A stretch of DNA of 16,147 nucleotides, taken from contig JBFXDD010000066.1 in the NCBI GenBank assembly GCA_050181465.1, positions 1 through 16,147 on the forward strand, read 5' to 3'. Numbering within the stretch: position 1 is the stretch's first letter; the number at the start of each line of letters is the position of its first letter. The translations under genes and the position numbers were made by a program. Shown one piece after another: positions 7,877-15,501 of this stretch. The DNA comes from JACRLW01 sp050181465. Lineage in GTDB: Bacteria; Planctomycetota; UBA1135; UBA2386. The notes beneath the pieces are model-generated. The model had not been told where the DNA came from, did not search any database, and saw nothing but the letters and a program-made list of their open reading frames with translations.

Positions 7877-9444
7877 ACGCGCAGCCGGCTCTCGTGCGCG
7901 ACCTTCTCGATCGCATCGCGGACTCGGAGACCGTGTTCTTGACGGCGCGGGGCGAGAGCCTGGACGGCGATCGATTCGTCGCGCGCACCGAGGAACTGGC
8001 GCGGCGCATCGTGCGCGCGGGAGTTCCGGAAGGTGCGCGGGTGTGCTCGTGGCTCGAACCTTCGGTCGATCTCGCCGTGTTCCCTTTCGCCTGCGCGCTG
8101 GCCGGTGTCGTCGCGGTCATCGTCAATCCGCGACTGTTGGATGCGCAGGTGCGGCACGTGGTCGACGACTGCGACGCGCACGCCGTCCTGACCAGCCCGA
8201 CCAAGTTGCTCGCGACGCGCGATCGAAGCGTCGCCTTCGGGGATCGGCGGCTCTGGATGATCGACTCCGACGGCAAGCCGGGCATCGAGGAGCTGCCGCG
8301 CGACATCGAGGCGACGCCGCTGCGCGGCCGCGACGACGCCGATGCCCCGGCGATCTTCCTCTACACCAGCGGTTCGACCGGCAAGCCCAAAGCGATCGTC
8401 CAGACCGAGCGCAGTCTGTGTGACGGCGCGCGCATCGTTGCCGGCTATCTGGGCCTCACGCATCGCGACAAGGTTGCGGCGGTGCTTCCGCTGAGCTTCG
8501 ACTACGGGCTCAATCAGCTCACCGCGGCGATGTTCGCGCGTTCGCAGGTCGGCTTGCTGAGTTACCTCACCGCAGCCGATCTGTTGCGGCATCTGGTGCG
8601 CGGCGGCTTCACCGGCCTTGCCGGCGTGCCGGAGATCTGGGTGGACGTCGCGGCCCACCTCGCGACGGGTCGCTTCGATGCGGGCGAGCTGCGCGCCTTG
8701 CGGTACGTCACCAACAGCGGTGGTCGACTGCCGGACGCCACGATCGCGGTGCTGCTCGATCGACTGCCGTGGGTGAGCGTCTTCTCGATGTACGGCCTCA
8801 CTGAGGCGTTTCGATCGAGCTTCGTGCCTCCGGCCGAGTTGCGCGAGGGGCGCCGCGGGGGCGGGCGTGCGATGCCGGGGGTCGAGCTGTTCGTCGTCGA
8901 TCCGCAGTCGCGGCGAGTGCTCGCACCGGGTGCGGTGGGAGAGCTCGTGCACTGCGGTGCGTGTGTCGGCCTCGGCTATCACCAGCGACCGGAATCGACG
9001 GCACGGCACTTCGGTCCGCACCCGCTGCTTGGTGAGTCCGGCGGGCGAGCGGTGTATTCAGGCGACCTGGCGAGCATGGACGAAGGCGGCAACGTCACCC
9101 TGCACGGGCGAATCGACGCGCAGATCAAGGTGGGCGGCTATCGCGTGTCGCCCGATGAGGTGATCGAGGTGGTGCGGCGCGTGACCGGCGTGCACACCGC
9201 AGCGGCGGTGGGTGTGCCGCGGTCGAGCGATGGACTGACCGAGTTGGTCGTCGCGATCGTTCCGACCGACGCGAAGGGCGACCTGGCCGCTCTGCGCGCG
9301 CAAGTGCTCGCGAGGGTCACCGGTGAACTGCCGCGCTGGATGGTGCCGGCGCGTATCGAGTTCTACTCCGCGTTGCCGCAGTCGCCGAACCAGAAGATCG
9401 ACCTCGCTGCGTTGCGCGAACTCTTGACGGTGCGTGATGGTTGA
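7873..9444 (+). CDS. AMP-forming acyl-CoA ligase, exosortase-A-associated type
   Basis: This 523-residue member of the ANL adenylating superfamily activates a carboxylate with ATP and transfers it to CoA or a carrier protein. Visible motifs are the A3 loop YTSGSTGKPK at 164-173, VLPLSFDYGLNQLT at 204-217, A5 MYGLTEAFRS at 306-315, A7 YSGDLASMDEGG at 395-406, and A8 GRIDAQIKVGGYRVSPDEV at 412-430. The A10 region PQSPNQKID at 502-510 has the catalytic Lys508. The blocks PLSFDYGLNQLT and YGLTEAFRS and the GYRVSP hinge are those I remember from the exosortase-A-associated acyl-CoA ligase family (TIGR03098). The glycine that usually precedes the A10 lysine is Gln507 here. Its usual partners (acyl carrier protein, PLP decarboxylase, exosortase) are not in this window. 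It overlaps its neighbours on both sides. Confidence 0.85.
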   Translation: MNAQPALVRDLLDRIADSETVFLTARGESLDGDRFVARTEELARRIVRAGVPEGARVCSWLEPSVDLAVFPFACALAGVVAVIVNPRLLDAQVRHVVDDCDAHAVLTSPTKLLATRDRSVAFGDRRLWMIDSDGKPGIEELPRDIEATPLRGRDDADAPAIFLYTSGSTGKPKAIVQTERSLCDGARIVAGYLGLTHRDKVAAVLPLSFDYGLNQLTAAMFARSQVGLLSYLTAADLLRHLVRGGFTGLAGVPEIWVDVAAHLATGRFDAGELRALRYVTNSGGRLPDATIAVLLDRLPWVSVFSMYGLTEAFRSSFVPPAELREGRRGGGRAMPGVELFVVDPQSRRVLAPGAVGELVHCGACVGLGYHQRPESTARHFGPHPLLGESGGRAVYSGDLASMDEGGNVTLHGRIDAQIKVGGYRVSPDEVIEVVRRVTGVHTAAAVGVPRSSDGLTELVVAIVPTDAKGDLAALRAQVLARVTGELPRWMVPARIEFYSALPQSPNQKIDLAALRELLTVRDG

Positions 9445-10003
9445 GGCGGACCTGCGTGTCCTGTTGGACGAGTACGTCGCCCGAGTGCCGGAGCACTTCG
9501 ATACCGTCCGCCGCTTCCACGAACTGCTGTCGAAGCGCCGTGACGCGCTGTTGCGTTCGTGTTTCGACCCTGGGCATGTCACGGCATCTGCCTTCGTGGT
9601 GGCGCCGTCGCTCGAGTCCTGTGCGCTCCTGCTGCACAAGAAGCTCGAGAAGTGGCTGCAACCCGGCGGGCATGTCGATGGGGAAGCGGCCGTCTGGCGT
9701 GCGGCGCAGCGCGAGGTGATGGAGGAGACCGGCCTTGCTGCACTGCGACTGTGGAGCCCCGCCGGTTCACCCGCGATCTTCGATCTCGACATCCATCCGA
9801 TCCCGCCCTTGCGCACCGAGCCTGCGCACGAGCACTTCGACATCCGCTTCCTCTTCCTCGCCGACGCTCCCGAGCAACTCGCGATCAGCGAGGAATCCAT
9901 CGACCTCGCCTGGGTGCCGCTCGCGCGGCTGGCGGAGTGGACCACCGAACCGAGCGTGTTGCGGTTGCGGGAGCGTTACGCGACTTCCGCCATGCGCACT
10001 TGA
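9437..10003 (+). CDS. NUDIX hydrolase
   Basis: This protein of about 188 residues is predicted to hydrolyse a nucleoside diphosphate linked to another group, using divalent metal. The NUDIX box reads GGHVDGEAAVWRAAQREV followed by MEETGL. The REVMEETG core is intact, while the first box glutamate is displaced by one position. That is normal in the subgroup with GGHVDGD...LREAREETG boxes, as I remember it (cd03674-like). Other subgroup signatures are GHVTASAFVV before the box, FDLDIHPIPP after it, and a C-terminal SEESIDLAWVPL. The ATG at 9437 overlaps the ligase stop by 8 bases; an in-frame GTG at 9434 is an alternative start. It is the last gene of the operon. The natural substrate is unknown. 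Confidence 0.88.
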   Translation: MVEADLRVLLDEYVARVPEHFDTVRRFHELLSKRRDALLRSCFDPGHVTASAFVVAPSLESCALLLHKKLEKWLQPGGHVDGEAAVWRAAQREVMEETGLAALRLWSPAGSPAIFDLDIHPIPPLRTEPAHEHFDIRFLFLADAPEQLAISEESIDLAWVPLARLAEWTTEPSVLRLRERYATSAMRT

Positions 10004-10061
10004 GATCGGTTGCGAACCCTGGAGTGCGACCAGTTCGTCTGATCGGTTCGCAGACGTTGGA

Positions 10062-10075
10062 GAAGCGATCGCTTC
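10062..10075. other. 14-bp perfect palindrome GAAGCGATCGCTTC
   Basis: GAAGCGATCGCTTC is its own reverse complement, and outer bases GTTG/CAAC at 10057-10060 and 10078-10082 could add a short bulged extension. It lies about 60 bases after the NUDIX stop. There is no following T tract, so a classical intrinsic terminator is unlikely. It could be a dimeric regulator site or a chance GATC-rich palindrome. Confidence 0.4.
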
Positions 10076-10472
10076 GTTCAACTCTCGCTCGCTGTCCGAC
10101 TGGTCGATCGCGCGCCTGGATCCCGTCTGGCATCGACTCGCTGGTCATTCGGGAAACCGGTGATTCGATCGACACAGTGGTGACACGGGTTGGCGAGCAG
10201 ATCGTCGTTCCGACTCGGAGACGTAGAGGACGCGAACACGGTCGCAGTCGAGGCGACACGGACCCTCTTGGGGCGATGAGGAGCCGTTCTTCGGTCGGCT
10301 CTTGCGTGAAGCGGTGGACATGGCGGATCCACCGGAGTCCCAAGCGATGGACGCCGATGATTCCGCATCGGTTGGCGTGCTCCTCGTTGGTCCACCCCCC
10401 GAACTGAGCTGCGCCTCGCAGCACCGCACCCGGAAATCCCAGTTCCGTCCGGCGCGGAAGCGGCCGTCGCGA

Positions 10473-10478
10473 TAGCCT
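10473..10478 (+). promoter_or_regulatory. Candidate -10 hexamer TAGCCT before the Usp gene
   Basis: TAGCCT (TAnnnT) ends 11 bases before ATG 10490, with no Shine-Dalgarno sequence in between. The predicted start of transcription would fall about 4 bases before the ATG. This resembles the arrangement upstream of 743. No -35 box was recognised. Confidence 0.25.
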
Positions 10479-10489
10479 GGGCCTCGCTC

Positions 10490-10990
10490 ATGCCCGATCG
10501 AGTCGTTCGCCGAGTGCTGGCCTGCGTGGAGATCGCCGACCGCGGTGATCCCGACATGTCGTGGGCGATCGCATTCGCGCAGCAACTCGGAGCGGAGCTG
10601 ATCCTGTTCACGGTGATCGACCGACCCGCGATGGTCGCACTGATCGGACGACATGGGCACGCGGATGGTCGAGGGCATTCCCATGGTCGCGGACCGAGCG
10701 GCACCTTGACCGCGAGCCTCGTGGAAGACGCCAAGCGCGTGCTCCAACGAATCGTCGACCAAGCCGCTTCGGCGGGGGTCCTCGCGCGCGGTCACGCGGT
10801 CGTGAGCGAGGAAGTGCCGGAGGAGATCCTCAAGGAGGCGATCGTGCAGCAGGTCGACCTCATCTTGATCCGACCCTCCGTTCACGGCGGGTTCCTGCAG
10901 CATCTGATGCGCAGCACGGTGGAAGAGATCCTCGGGGCTGCGCCCTGTGCCGTGCTGGTCGTCAAGTCCTCGCGCGCCGTTCTTCGTTGA
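10490..10990 (+). CDS. Universal stress protein family, with His-rich loop
   Basis: This 166-residue protein has the UspA alpha/beta fold. The first strand is RRVLACVEIAD (7-17), a second strand is AELILFTVID (35-44), VDLILIRPS (122-130) is the penultimate strand and APCAVLVVKSS (151-161) the last. The glycine-rich ATP loop expected between those last strands (G-2X-G-9X-G-S) is degenerate, reading RPSVHGGFLQHLMRST, so nucleotide binding is doubtful. Between the second strand and the next helix there is an unusual glycine/histidine-rich loop at about 53-71, with His55, His57, His63 and His65, which could bind a metal. It lies upstream of the Lon-like protease gene with a 142-base gap. The start is the only ATG that gives the full first strand. 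The family call is good; the role is unknown. Confidence 0.8.
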   Translation: MPDRVVRRVLACVEIADRGDPDMSWAIAFAQQLGAELILFTVIDRPAMVALIGRHGHADGRGHSHGRGPSGTLTASLVEDAKRVLQRIVDQAASAGVLARGHAVVSEEVPEEILKEAIVQQVDLILIRPSVHGGFLQHLMRSTVEEILGAAPCAVLVVKSSRAVLR

Positions 10991-11118
10991 GACAGTTCTC
11001 GTTGAGAAACGCGACACTCGCCGATGGGCGGGGTGTCGAATCCGGCCTTCCCGCCGCGTCCGACTCGGACTGCCGCGAGTGGATTGCCGATGGCGTGAGG
11101 ATGATGGCGGCGCGAACC

Positions 11119-11124
11119 AGGAGG
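11119..11124 (+). promoter_or_regulatory. Shine-Dalgarno AGGAGG that sets the Lon-like start
   Basis: AGGAGG sits 8 bases before ATG 11133, which is ideal spacing. It decides for this start over the longer open frame that continues back into the Usp gene. Confidence 0.75.
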
Positions 11125-11132
11125 CAGTCGCG

Positions 11133-13568
11133 ATGAAAGGCAGCCGATCCAAGACGACCGCGCGCGCGGTCGGCCGGGCCTCGGCTGCGAGCAATCGCAG
11201 TCGTGAAGGCGGGAAGCTGCGCGCGCTGTCGGCTGACGAGGTGCGTTGGGTGTGCTCCGCCGTCGCCCGCTCCCGCGTGGCCCCGGGGCCCTCGCGCCTG
11301 CTCGGGCAGCCTCGGGCGATCGCCGCTCTGCGGACCGGACTCGAGCTGCGCGCGCCCGGCTACAACGTATTCCTCTCCGGACTGATGGGCTCGGGACGGA
11401 CCAGCATCGTGCGCTACTTGCTCGAAGAGATGCAGGTGCCCCTGCGCGAAGGGCCCGATCTGGTCTTCGCCCATAACCTCGCCGAGCCGAACAAGCCGCG
11501 CCTGCTGGCATTGCCGCGAGGCACTGCCCATCGCTTTCGCGACGAAGTCGCGGAGTTGGTGCTCGAACTTCGCGGTGCGATTCGCGCGGCACTGGCGTCG
11601 CGTGCGCACCGGCACTCCCGCAAGCTGGTGCGGGTCGAGGCCGACCGCCGTCGTGCGCGATTGCTCGCCGCGCTGCGGCGCGAAGCGGAGCGCGCGAGCT
11701 GCGCCTTGGTCGAGTTGCACGAGGACGGCGAGACGCGCATCGAGATCCTCCCGATGGTGGACAGCGGGCCGATGTCGCTCGAACACTGGCACGAGGCGCG
11801 CGCCAACGGCCGCATCACCCAGGCCCGCCACAAGCGGGTGATGCGCGCGCGTGAACTCTTGCTCGACCGTCTCGAAGAGGTCGGCGAGTTCGTGGAGCGC
11901 GCGATGCGACGGCATCACCGGGAGCTTCGCGGCGTCGATCGAAAAGCCGTTGCCGCGGCGATCCATCGCGTGATCGGCGAGTTCGGCGAACGCTGGAGTC
12001 AGCCGACCACGCGCACCTGGCTCGACGGCTTGCACGCATCGATCGTCCAACAGCTCGCGCGCTGGGTGGACGACGGCGACTTCGGCGACGGCGAGGACGG
12101 CAGCGACAGCGAGTACCTTCCGCTGCGCCAGGTGTCTGCCTTGGTCGTGAAGTGCGGCGAGGATTCCCGTTGCCCGGTCGTCGTCGAACCCAATCCGACC
12201 TACGTCAATCTCTTCGGACTCATCGAGCGCGTCGAAGATCAAGGCGGCTCCGAACTGCGCCGCATCCATCCTGGTGCGCTGCTGCGGGCCGACGGCGGCT
12301 TCTTGATCCTGCGTTGGGCCGACGTCGCGGCGGAGCCAGGTGTGTGGCAACACCTCAAGCGTGCGTTGCGTAGCGCGCAGCTCGAGGTTCGTGAGTTCGA
12401 TCCGTCGGCAGGCACCACCGCCGGTTCGTTGCAGCCGGAAGCGATCCCGCTGGACGTCAAGGTCGTGATGATCGGCGAGCCGGGCGCTTACGAGGAGCTC
12501 GCCCACGAGGACCCGCAGTTCGCGCACCTCTTCAAGGTCCACGCCGAGTTCGACGCCTCGCTGGCGAACACCCCCGAGAATCGGCGCCGCTATGCCGACT
12601 TCGTCGACTGGGTCGCGCGCAACGAGAAGTTCCCGCGCTTCGCGGCGGATGCGAACGGCGCGATCGTCGAGCACGGCGCGCGCTTCGCCGGGCGTCAAGA
12701 TCGCCTCACCACTTGCTTCGGTGAACTCGCCGACGTCGCGCGTGAGGCCGCGCACGTCGCGATGGGGGAGTCGGCGCGCACCATCCGCCGTCGCCACGTC
12801 GAGGCCGCCATCCGCGAGCGCGACTGGCGGCGCGGGCTGGCGCGCGACCGCATGGAGCAGGCGATCGCCGACGGCTACGTACTCATCGCCACTGCCGGCC
12901 GCGCGATCGGTCAGGTCAACGCGTTGACCGTAGTCGACGACGGTGTGGTTCGCTTCGGCAAGGTGGTCCGGCTGACGGCGGCGACCGGTCCGGCGCTCGA
13001 GGGCCGGCCGGACGTGGTGAGCATCGAGCGGGAAACCGACCTGTCCGGTCCGATCCACGACAAGGGAGTGCTCGGCCTGCGCGGGTTTCTGACCGCGATC
13101 CTCGGCCGCGAGCGGCCGCTGGCTCTGTCCGCAACCATCGGCTTCGAGCAACTCTACGGCGGCCTGGACGGCGACTCGGCGTCCTGCGCAGAACTCTTCG
13201 CGCTGCTCTCCAGCCTGGCCGAGGTGCCGATCGACCAAGGGATCGGTGTGACCGGCTCGATGAACCAGCGCGGTCAGGTGCAGGCGGTTGGCGGTGTCGA
13301 TGAGAAGATCGAGGGCTTTTGGCGGGCCTGCCGCGCGCAGCGGTTGACCGGGCGCCAGGGCGTGCTGCTCCCCGAGAGCAACGCGCGCGACCTGATGCTG
13401 GAGCCGGAGCTGGTGGACGCGGTCGCGCGCGGTCGTTTCTTCGTCTGGACCTTCAGTCAGGTCCTCGAAGGCTTCGAACTCTTGACCGGAATGCCGATCG
13501 AGCAGGTGCTCGCGCGCGCTCGCTCGCGCCTCGATGCGTTCCGGCGCGAACTCGATCTCGGCGATTGA
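11133..13568 (+). CDS. Lon-like protease (AAA_32 / LonB-type), divergent ATPase site
   Basis: This 811-residue cytoplasmic protein has an N-terminal region with RLLGQPRAIAALRTGLEL, then an AAA module interrupted by a long helical insertion (about 125-300), and a C-terminal Lon protease domain (about 600-811). An acidic linker lies near 312-328. The protease Ser-Lys dyad is intact: Ser682 in DGDSAS and Lys725 in GGVDEKIEGFW, 43 residues apart as in E. coli Lon. The Walker A-like loop is GLMGSGRT at 83-90, with Arg89 where lysine is usual. The Walker B-like segment GGFLILRWADV has Arg394 where an aspartate is expected. The first change occurs in relatives, as I remember, but both together suggest weak or altered ATP use. 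The domain order fits the family of 'Lon-related' proteases with PF13654 and PF05362. A strong SD at 11119 fixes the start. Confidence 0.88.
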   Translation: MKGSRSKTTARAVGRASAASNRSREGGKLRALSADEVRWVCSAVARSRVAPGPSRLLGQPRAIAALRTGLELRAPGYNVFLSGLMGSGRTSIVRYLLEEMQVPLREGPDLVFAHNLAEPNKPRLLALPRGTAHRFRDEVAELVLELRGAIRAALASRAHRHSRKLVRVEADRRRARLLAALRREAERASCALVELHEDGETRIEILPMVDSGPMSLEHWHEARANGRITQARHKRVMRARELLLDRLEEVGEFVERAMRRHHRELRGVDRKAVAAAIHRVIGEFGERWSQPTTRTWLDGLHASIVQQLARWVDDGDFGDGEDGSDSEYLPLRQVSALVVKCGEDSRCPVVVEPNPTYVNLFGLIERVEDQGGSELRRIHPGALLRADGGFLILRWADVAAEPGVWQHLKRALRSAQLEVREFDPSAGTTAGSLQPEAIPLDVKVVMIGEPGAYEELAHEDPQFAHLFKVHAEFDASLANTPENRRRYADFVDWVARNEKFPRFAADANGAIVEHGARFAGRQDRLTTCFGELADVAREAAHVAMGESARTIRRRHVEAAIRERDWRRGLARDRMEQAIADGYVLIATAGRAIGQVNALTVVDDGVVRFGKVVRLTAATGPALEGRPDVVSIERETDLSGPIHDKGVLGLRGFLTAILGRERPLALSATIGFEQLYGGLDGDSASCAELFALLSSLAEVPIDQGIGVTGSMNQRGQVQAVGGVDEKIEGFWRACRAQRLTGRQGVLLPESNARDLMLEPELVDAVARGRFFVWTFSQVLEGFELLTGMPIEQVLARARSRLDAFRRELDLGD

Positions 13569-13581
13569 GAGCGGTCCTCGC

Positions 13582-13587
13582 TATCAT
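13582..13587 (+). promoter_or_regulatory. Candidate -10 hexamer TATCAT before korA
   Basis: TATCAT lies 14 bases after the Lon stop and 45 bases before ATG 13633, in the 64-base gap. The surrounding CGCTATCATCCTCGCGCGCC resembles the context of the hexamer at 730. No properly spaced -35 box was seen; TTGAGA at 13565 is only 11 bases upstream. Confidence 0.3.
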
Positions 13588-13632
13588 CCTCGCGCGCCGT
13601 CCGCCGTCGTTCGCGTGACGTCGCGTCCGCCC

Positions 13633-15501
13633 ATGACCGAGATCGCCTCGCAACGCCAGGTCCAGGAAGTCGACCAGATCGTCGTTCGCTTCGCCGGAGA
13701 CTCCGGCGACGGCATGCAACTCACCGGCGACCAGCTCACGCGCACGACCGCGCTGATGGGCAACGACCTCGCCACCTTCCCGGACTTCCCGGCCGAGATC
13801 CGCGCCCCTGCCGGCACCCTGCCGGGCGTCTCGGCCTTCCAGCTTCGCTTCTCCAACTTCGACATCCACACGCCGGGCGACGCCCCCGACGTGTTGGTCG
13901 CGATGAACCCTGCAGCGCTGAAGGCGCACATCAAGACGCTGCGGAAGGACGGCATCCTCATCGTCGATACCACGAGCTTCGGCGCGGTCGATCTGAAGAA
14001 GGCGAAGTACGAGACCAACCCGCTCGAGGACGGCAGCCTGTCGGGCTACCGCATCATCACGCTGGAGTTGCAGCGGTTGACGCGCGAGGCACTCGCGGAG
14101 ACTTCGCTCGACACGCGGAGCAAGGATCGCTGCAAGAACATGTTCGCGCTGGGGATCGTCTCCTGGCTGTTCCACCGCGACCTCGAGCCGACCATGGGCT
14201 TCTTGCAGAAGAAGTTCGCCAACAAGCCCGAACTGGTGGATGCGAACATCCGCGCGCTGCGGGCGGGCCATCTCCACGCCGAGGTGAGCGGGGTCTTCCA
14301 GTCCGCGTATCGGGTCGCTCCGGCGACCTTCATGGCGAAGGGAACCTACCGCAACATCATGGGCAACCAGTCGCTGTGCCTCGGGTTGGTGGCAGCGTCG
14401 AAGAAGAGCGGCCTCAACCTCGTGCTCGGCAGCTACCCGATCACTCCGGCGTCGGACATCCTGCATCAGCTCAGCGGCTACAAGCACCACGGCGTCGTCA
14501 CCTTCCAGGCCGAGGACGAAATCGCCGCGGTATGCGCCGCGATCGGTGCGTCCTACGCCGGACAGATCGGTGTCACATCGACCAGCGGACCTGGACTCGC
14601 GTTGAAGTCGGAAGCGATCGGACTCGCGGTGATGACCGAGCTGCCGCTGGTCGTGATCAACGTGCAGCGTGCAGGACCGAGCACCGGCATGCCGACGAAG
14701 ACCGAGCAGGCCGACTTGTTGCAGGCCATGTTCGGACGCAATGGGGAGTGCCCGGTGCCGATCGTCGCATGTCGTACGCCGGCGGATGCCTTCCAGGCGG
14801 CGTTCGATGCCGTGCGCATCGCACTGACCTACATGACCCCGGTCATCGTGCTGTCCGACGGCTACGTCGCGAACGGCGCCGAGCCGTGGCGCGTGCCGGA
14901 TGCTGCGAGCCTGCCGGCGATCGAGGTGAAGTTCGCCGCCGCTTCCACCGACGGCAGCAAGTTCAAGCCCTACCAGCGCGATCCCAAGACGCTTGCTCGC
15001 GTCTGGGCTCGGCCGGGCACGGCTGGCCTCACGCACCGAATCGGCGGGCTCGAGAAGGAGGACGTCAGCGGCAACATCAGCTATGACCCGCAGAACCACG
15101 AGCACATGACGCGTCGGCGTGCCGAGAAGGTCGCGCGCGTCGCCGATGCCATCGCGCCGGCCGAAGTGATCGGCAGCGCGGATCCCGACGTGCTGCTGGT
15201 CTGCTGGGGCGGTACCGCGGGCGCGATCACCGCGGCGACGTTGCGGCTCGCGAAGGCCGGCCATCGTATCGGCGCGGTGTGCCTCCAGTGGGTGAACCCA
15301 TTCCCGAAGAATTTCGGCGACATCCTGCGCGGTGCCAAGCGCGTGGTCGTCGCCGAATTGAACGGCGGTCAGCTCGCGATGCTGGTCCGCGCCCAGTTCC
15401 TCGTCGATGCCAAGCCCTTCACAAAGGTGCAGGGACAACCGTTCACGAGCCAGGAGATCGAAGAGCGAGCGCTCGCTGCCCTCGCGGAGGTGAAGTCATG
15501 A
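13633..15501 (+). CDS. korA: 2-oxoglutarate:ferredoxin oxidoreductase, fused gamma-alpha subunit
   Basis: This 622-residue subunit pairs with the next gene product to convert a 2-oxoacid, CoA and oxidised ferredoxin to acyl-CoA, CO2 and reduced ferredoxin. The gamma domain (about 13-200) opens with VVRFAGDSGDGMQLTGDQL and includes FPDFPAEIRAPAGTLPGVSAF. The alpha domain (about 240-622) has the YPITP motif at 268-272 within GSYPITPASDILH, then FQAEDEIAAVCAAIGASYAG and TSTSGPGLALKSEA, all typical. The gamma-alpha fusion is the two-subunit Kor/Oor layout, and length and motifs favour 2-oxoglutarate over pyruvate. The start is ATG 13633, with an in-frame GTG at 13615 as an alternative; neither has a Shine-Dalgarno sequence. 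It overlaps korB by 4 bases (ATGA). Confidence 0.93.
   Translation: MTEIASQRQVQEVDQIVVRFAGDSGDGMQLTGDQLTRTTALMGNDLATFPDFPAEIRAPAGTLPGVSAFQLRFSNFDIHTPGDAPDVLVAMNPAALKAHIKTLRKDGILIVDTTSFGAVDLKKAKYETNPLEDGSLSGYRIITLELQRLTREALAETSLDTRSKDRCKNMFALGIVSWLFHRDLEPTMGFLQKKFANKPELVDANIRALRAGHLHAEVSGVFQSAYRVAPATFMAKGTYRNIMGNQSLCLGLVAASKKSGLNLVLGSYPITPASDILHQLSGYKHHGVVTFQAEDEIAAVCAAIGASYAGQIGVTSTSGPGLALKSEAIGLAVMTELPLVVINVQRAGPSTGMPTKTEQADLLQAMFGRNGECPVPIVACRTPADAFQAAFDAVRIALTYMTPVIVLSDGYVANGAEPWRVPDAASLPAIEVKFAAASTDGSKFKPYQRDPKTLARVWARPGTAGLTHRIGGLEKEDVSGNISYDPQNHEHMTRRRAEKVARVADAIAPAEVIGSADPDVLLVCWGGTAGAITAATLRLAKAGHRIGAVCLQWVNPFPKNFGDILRGAKRVVVAELNGGQLAMLVRAQFLVDAKPFTKVQGQPFTSQEIEERALAALAEVKS
15486..15493 (+). 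promoter_or_regulatory. Shine-Dalgarno GGAGGTGA before korB
   Basis: GGAGGTGA lies at the 3' end of korA, 4 bases before ATG 15498. It supports that start and coupled translation with korA. Confidence 0.7.

Larger units (their letters stand above)
10004..10489. other. 486-bp intergenic stretch with no recognised gene
   Basis: Frames on both strands are open for long runs, but their translations are arginine- and serine-rich without recognisable motifs and read like compositional artefacts. The stretch contains a repeated GATCGGTT (10004-10011 and 10041-10048) and the palindrome at 10062-10075. No intrinsic terminator with a T tract, no tRNA and no SD-led start was found. It separates the operon ending at 10003 from the stress gene at 10490, so it probably holds the end of one transcript and the promoter of the next. 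Confidence 0.5.

Noticed and set aside
10996..11008. Small hairpin TTCTC-GTT-GAGAA just after the Usp stop, as a terminator
   Set aside because: The stem is only 5 bp with no GC-rich extension and no T tract, so it does not support an intrinsic terminator.
10962..13238. Minus-strand open frame of about 758 codons opposite the Lon-like gene
   Set aside because: Its translation has no recognisable domains. The plus strand carries a clear Lon-type protease with a strong SD, and GC-rich coding DNA commonly leaves the antisense frame open.
13453..15438. Minus-strand open frame of about 661 codons opposite korA
   Set aside because: The plus strand encodes an unmistakable KorA with all motifs, and the antisense translation is compositional.
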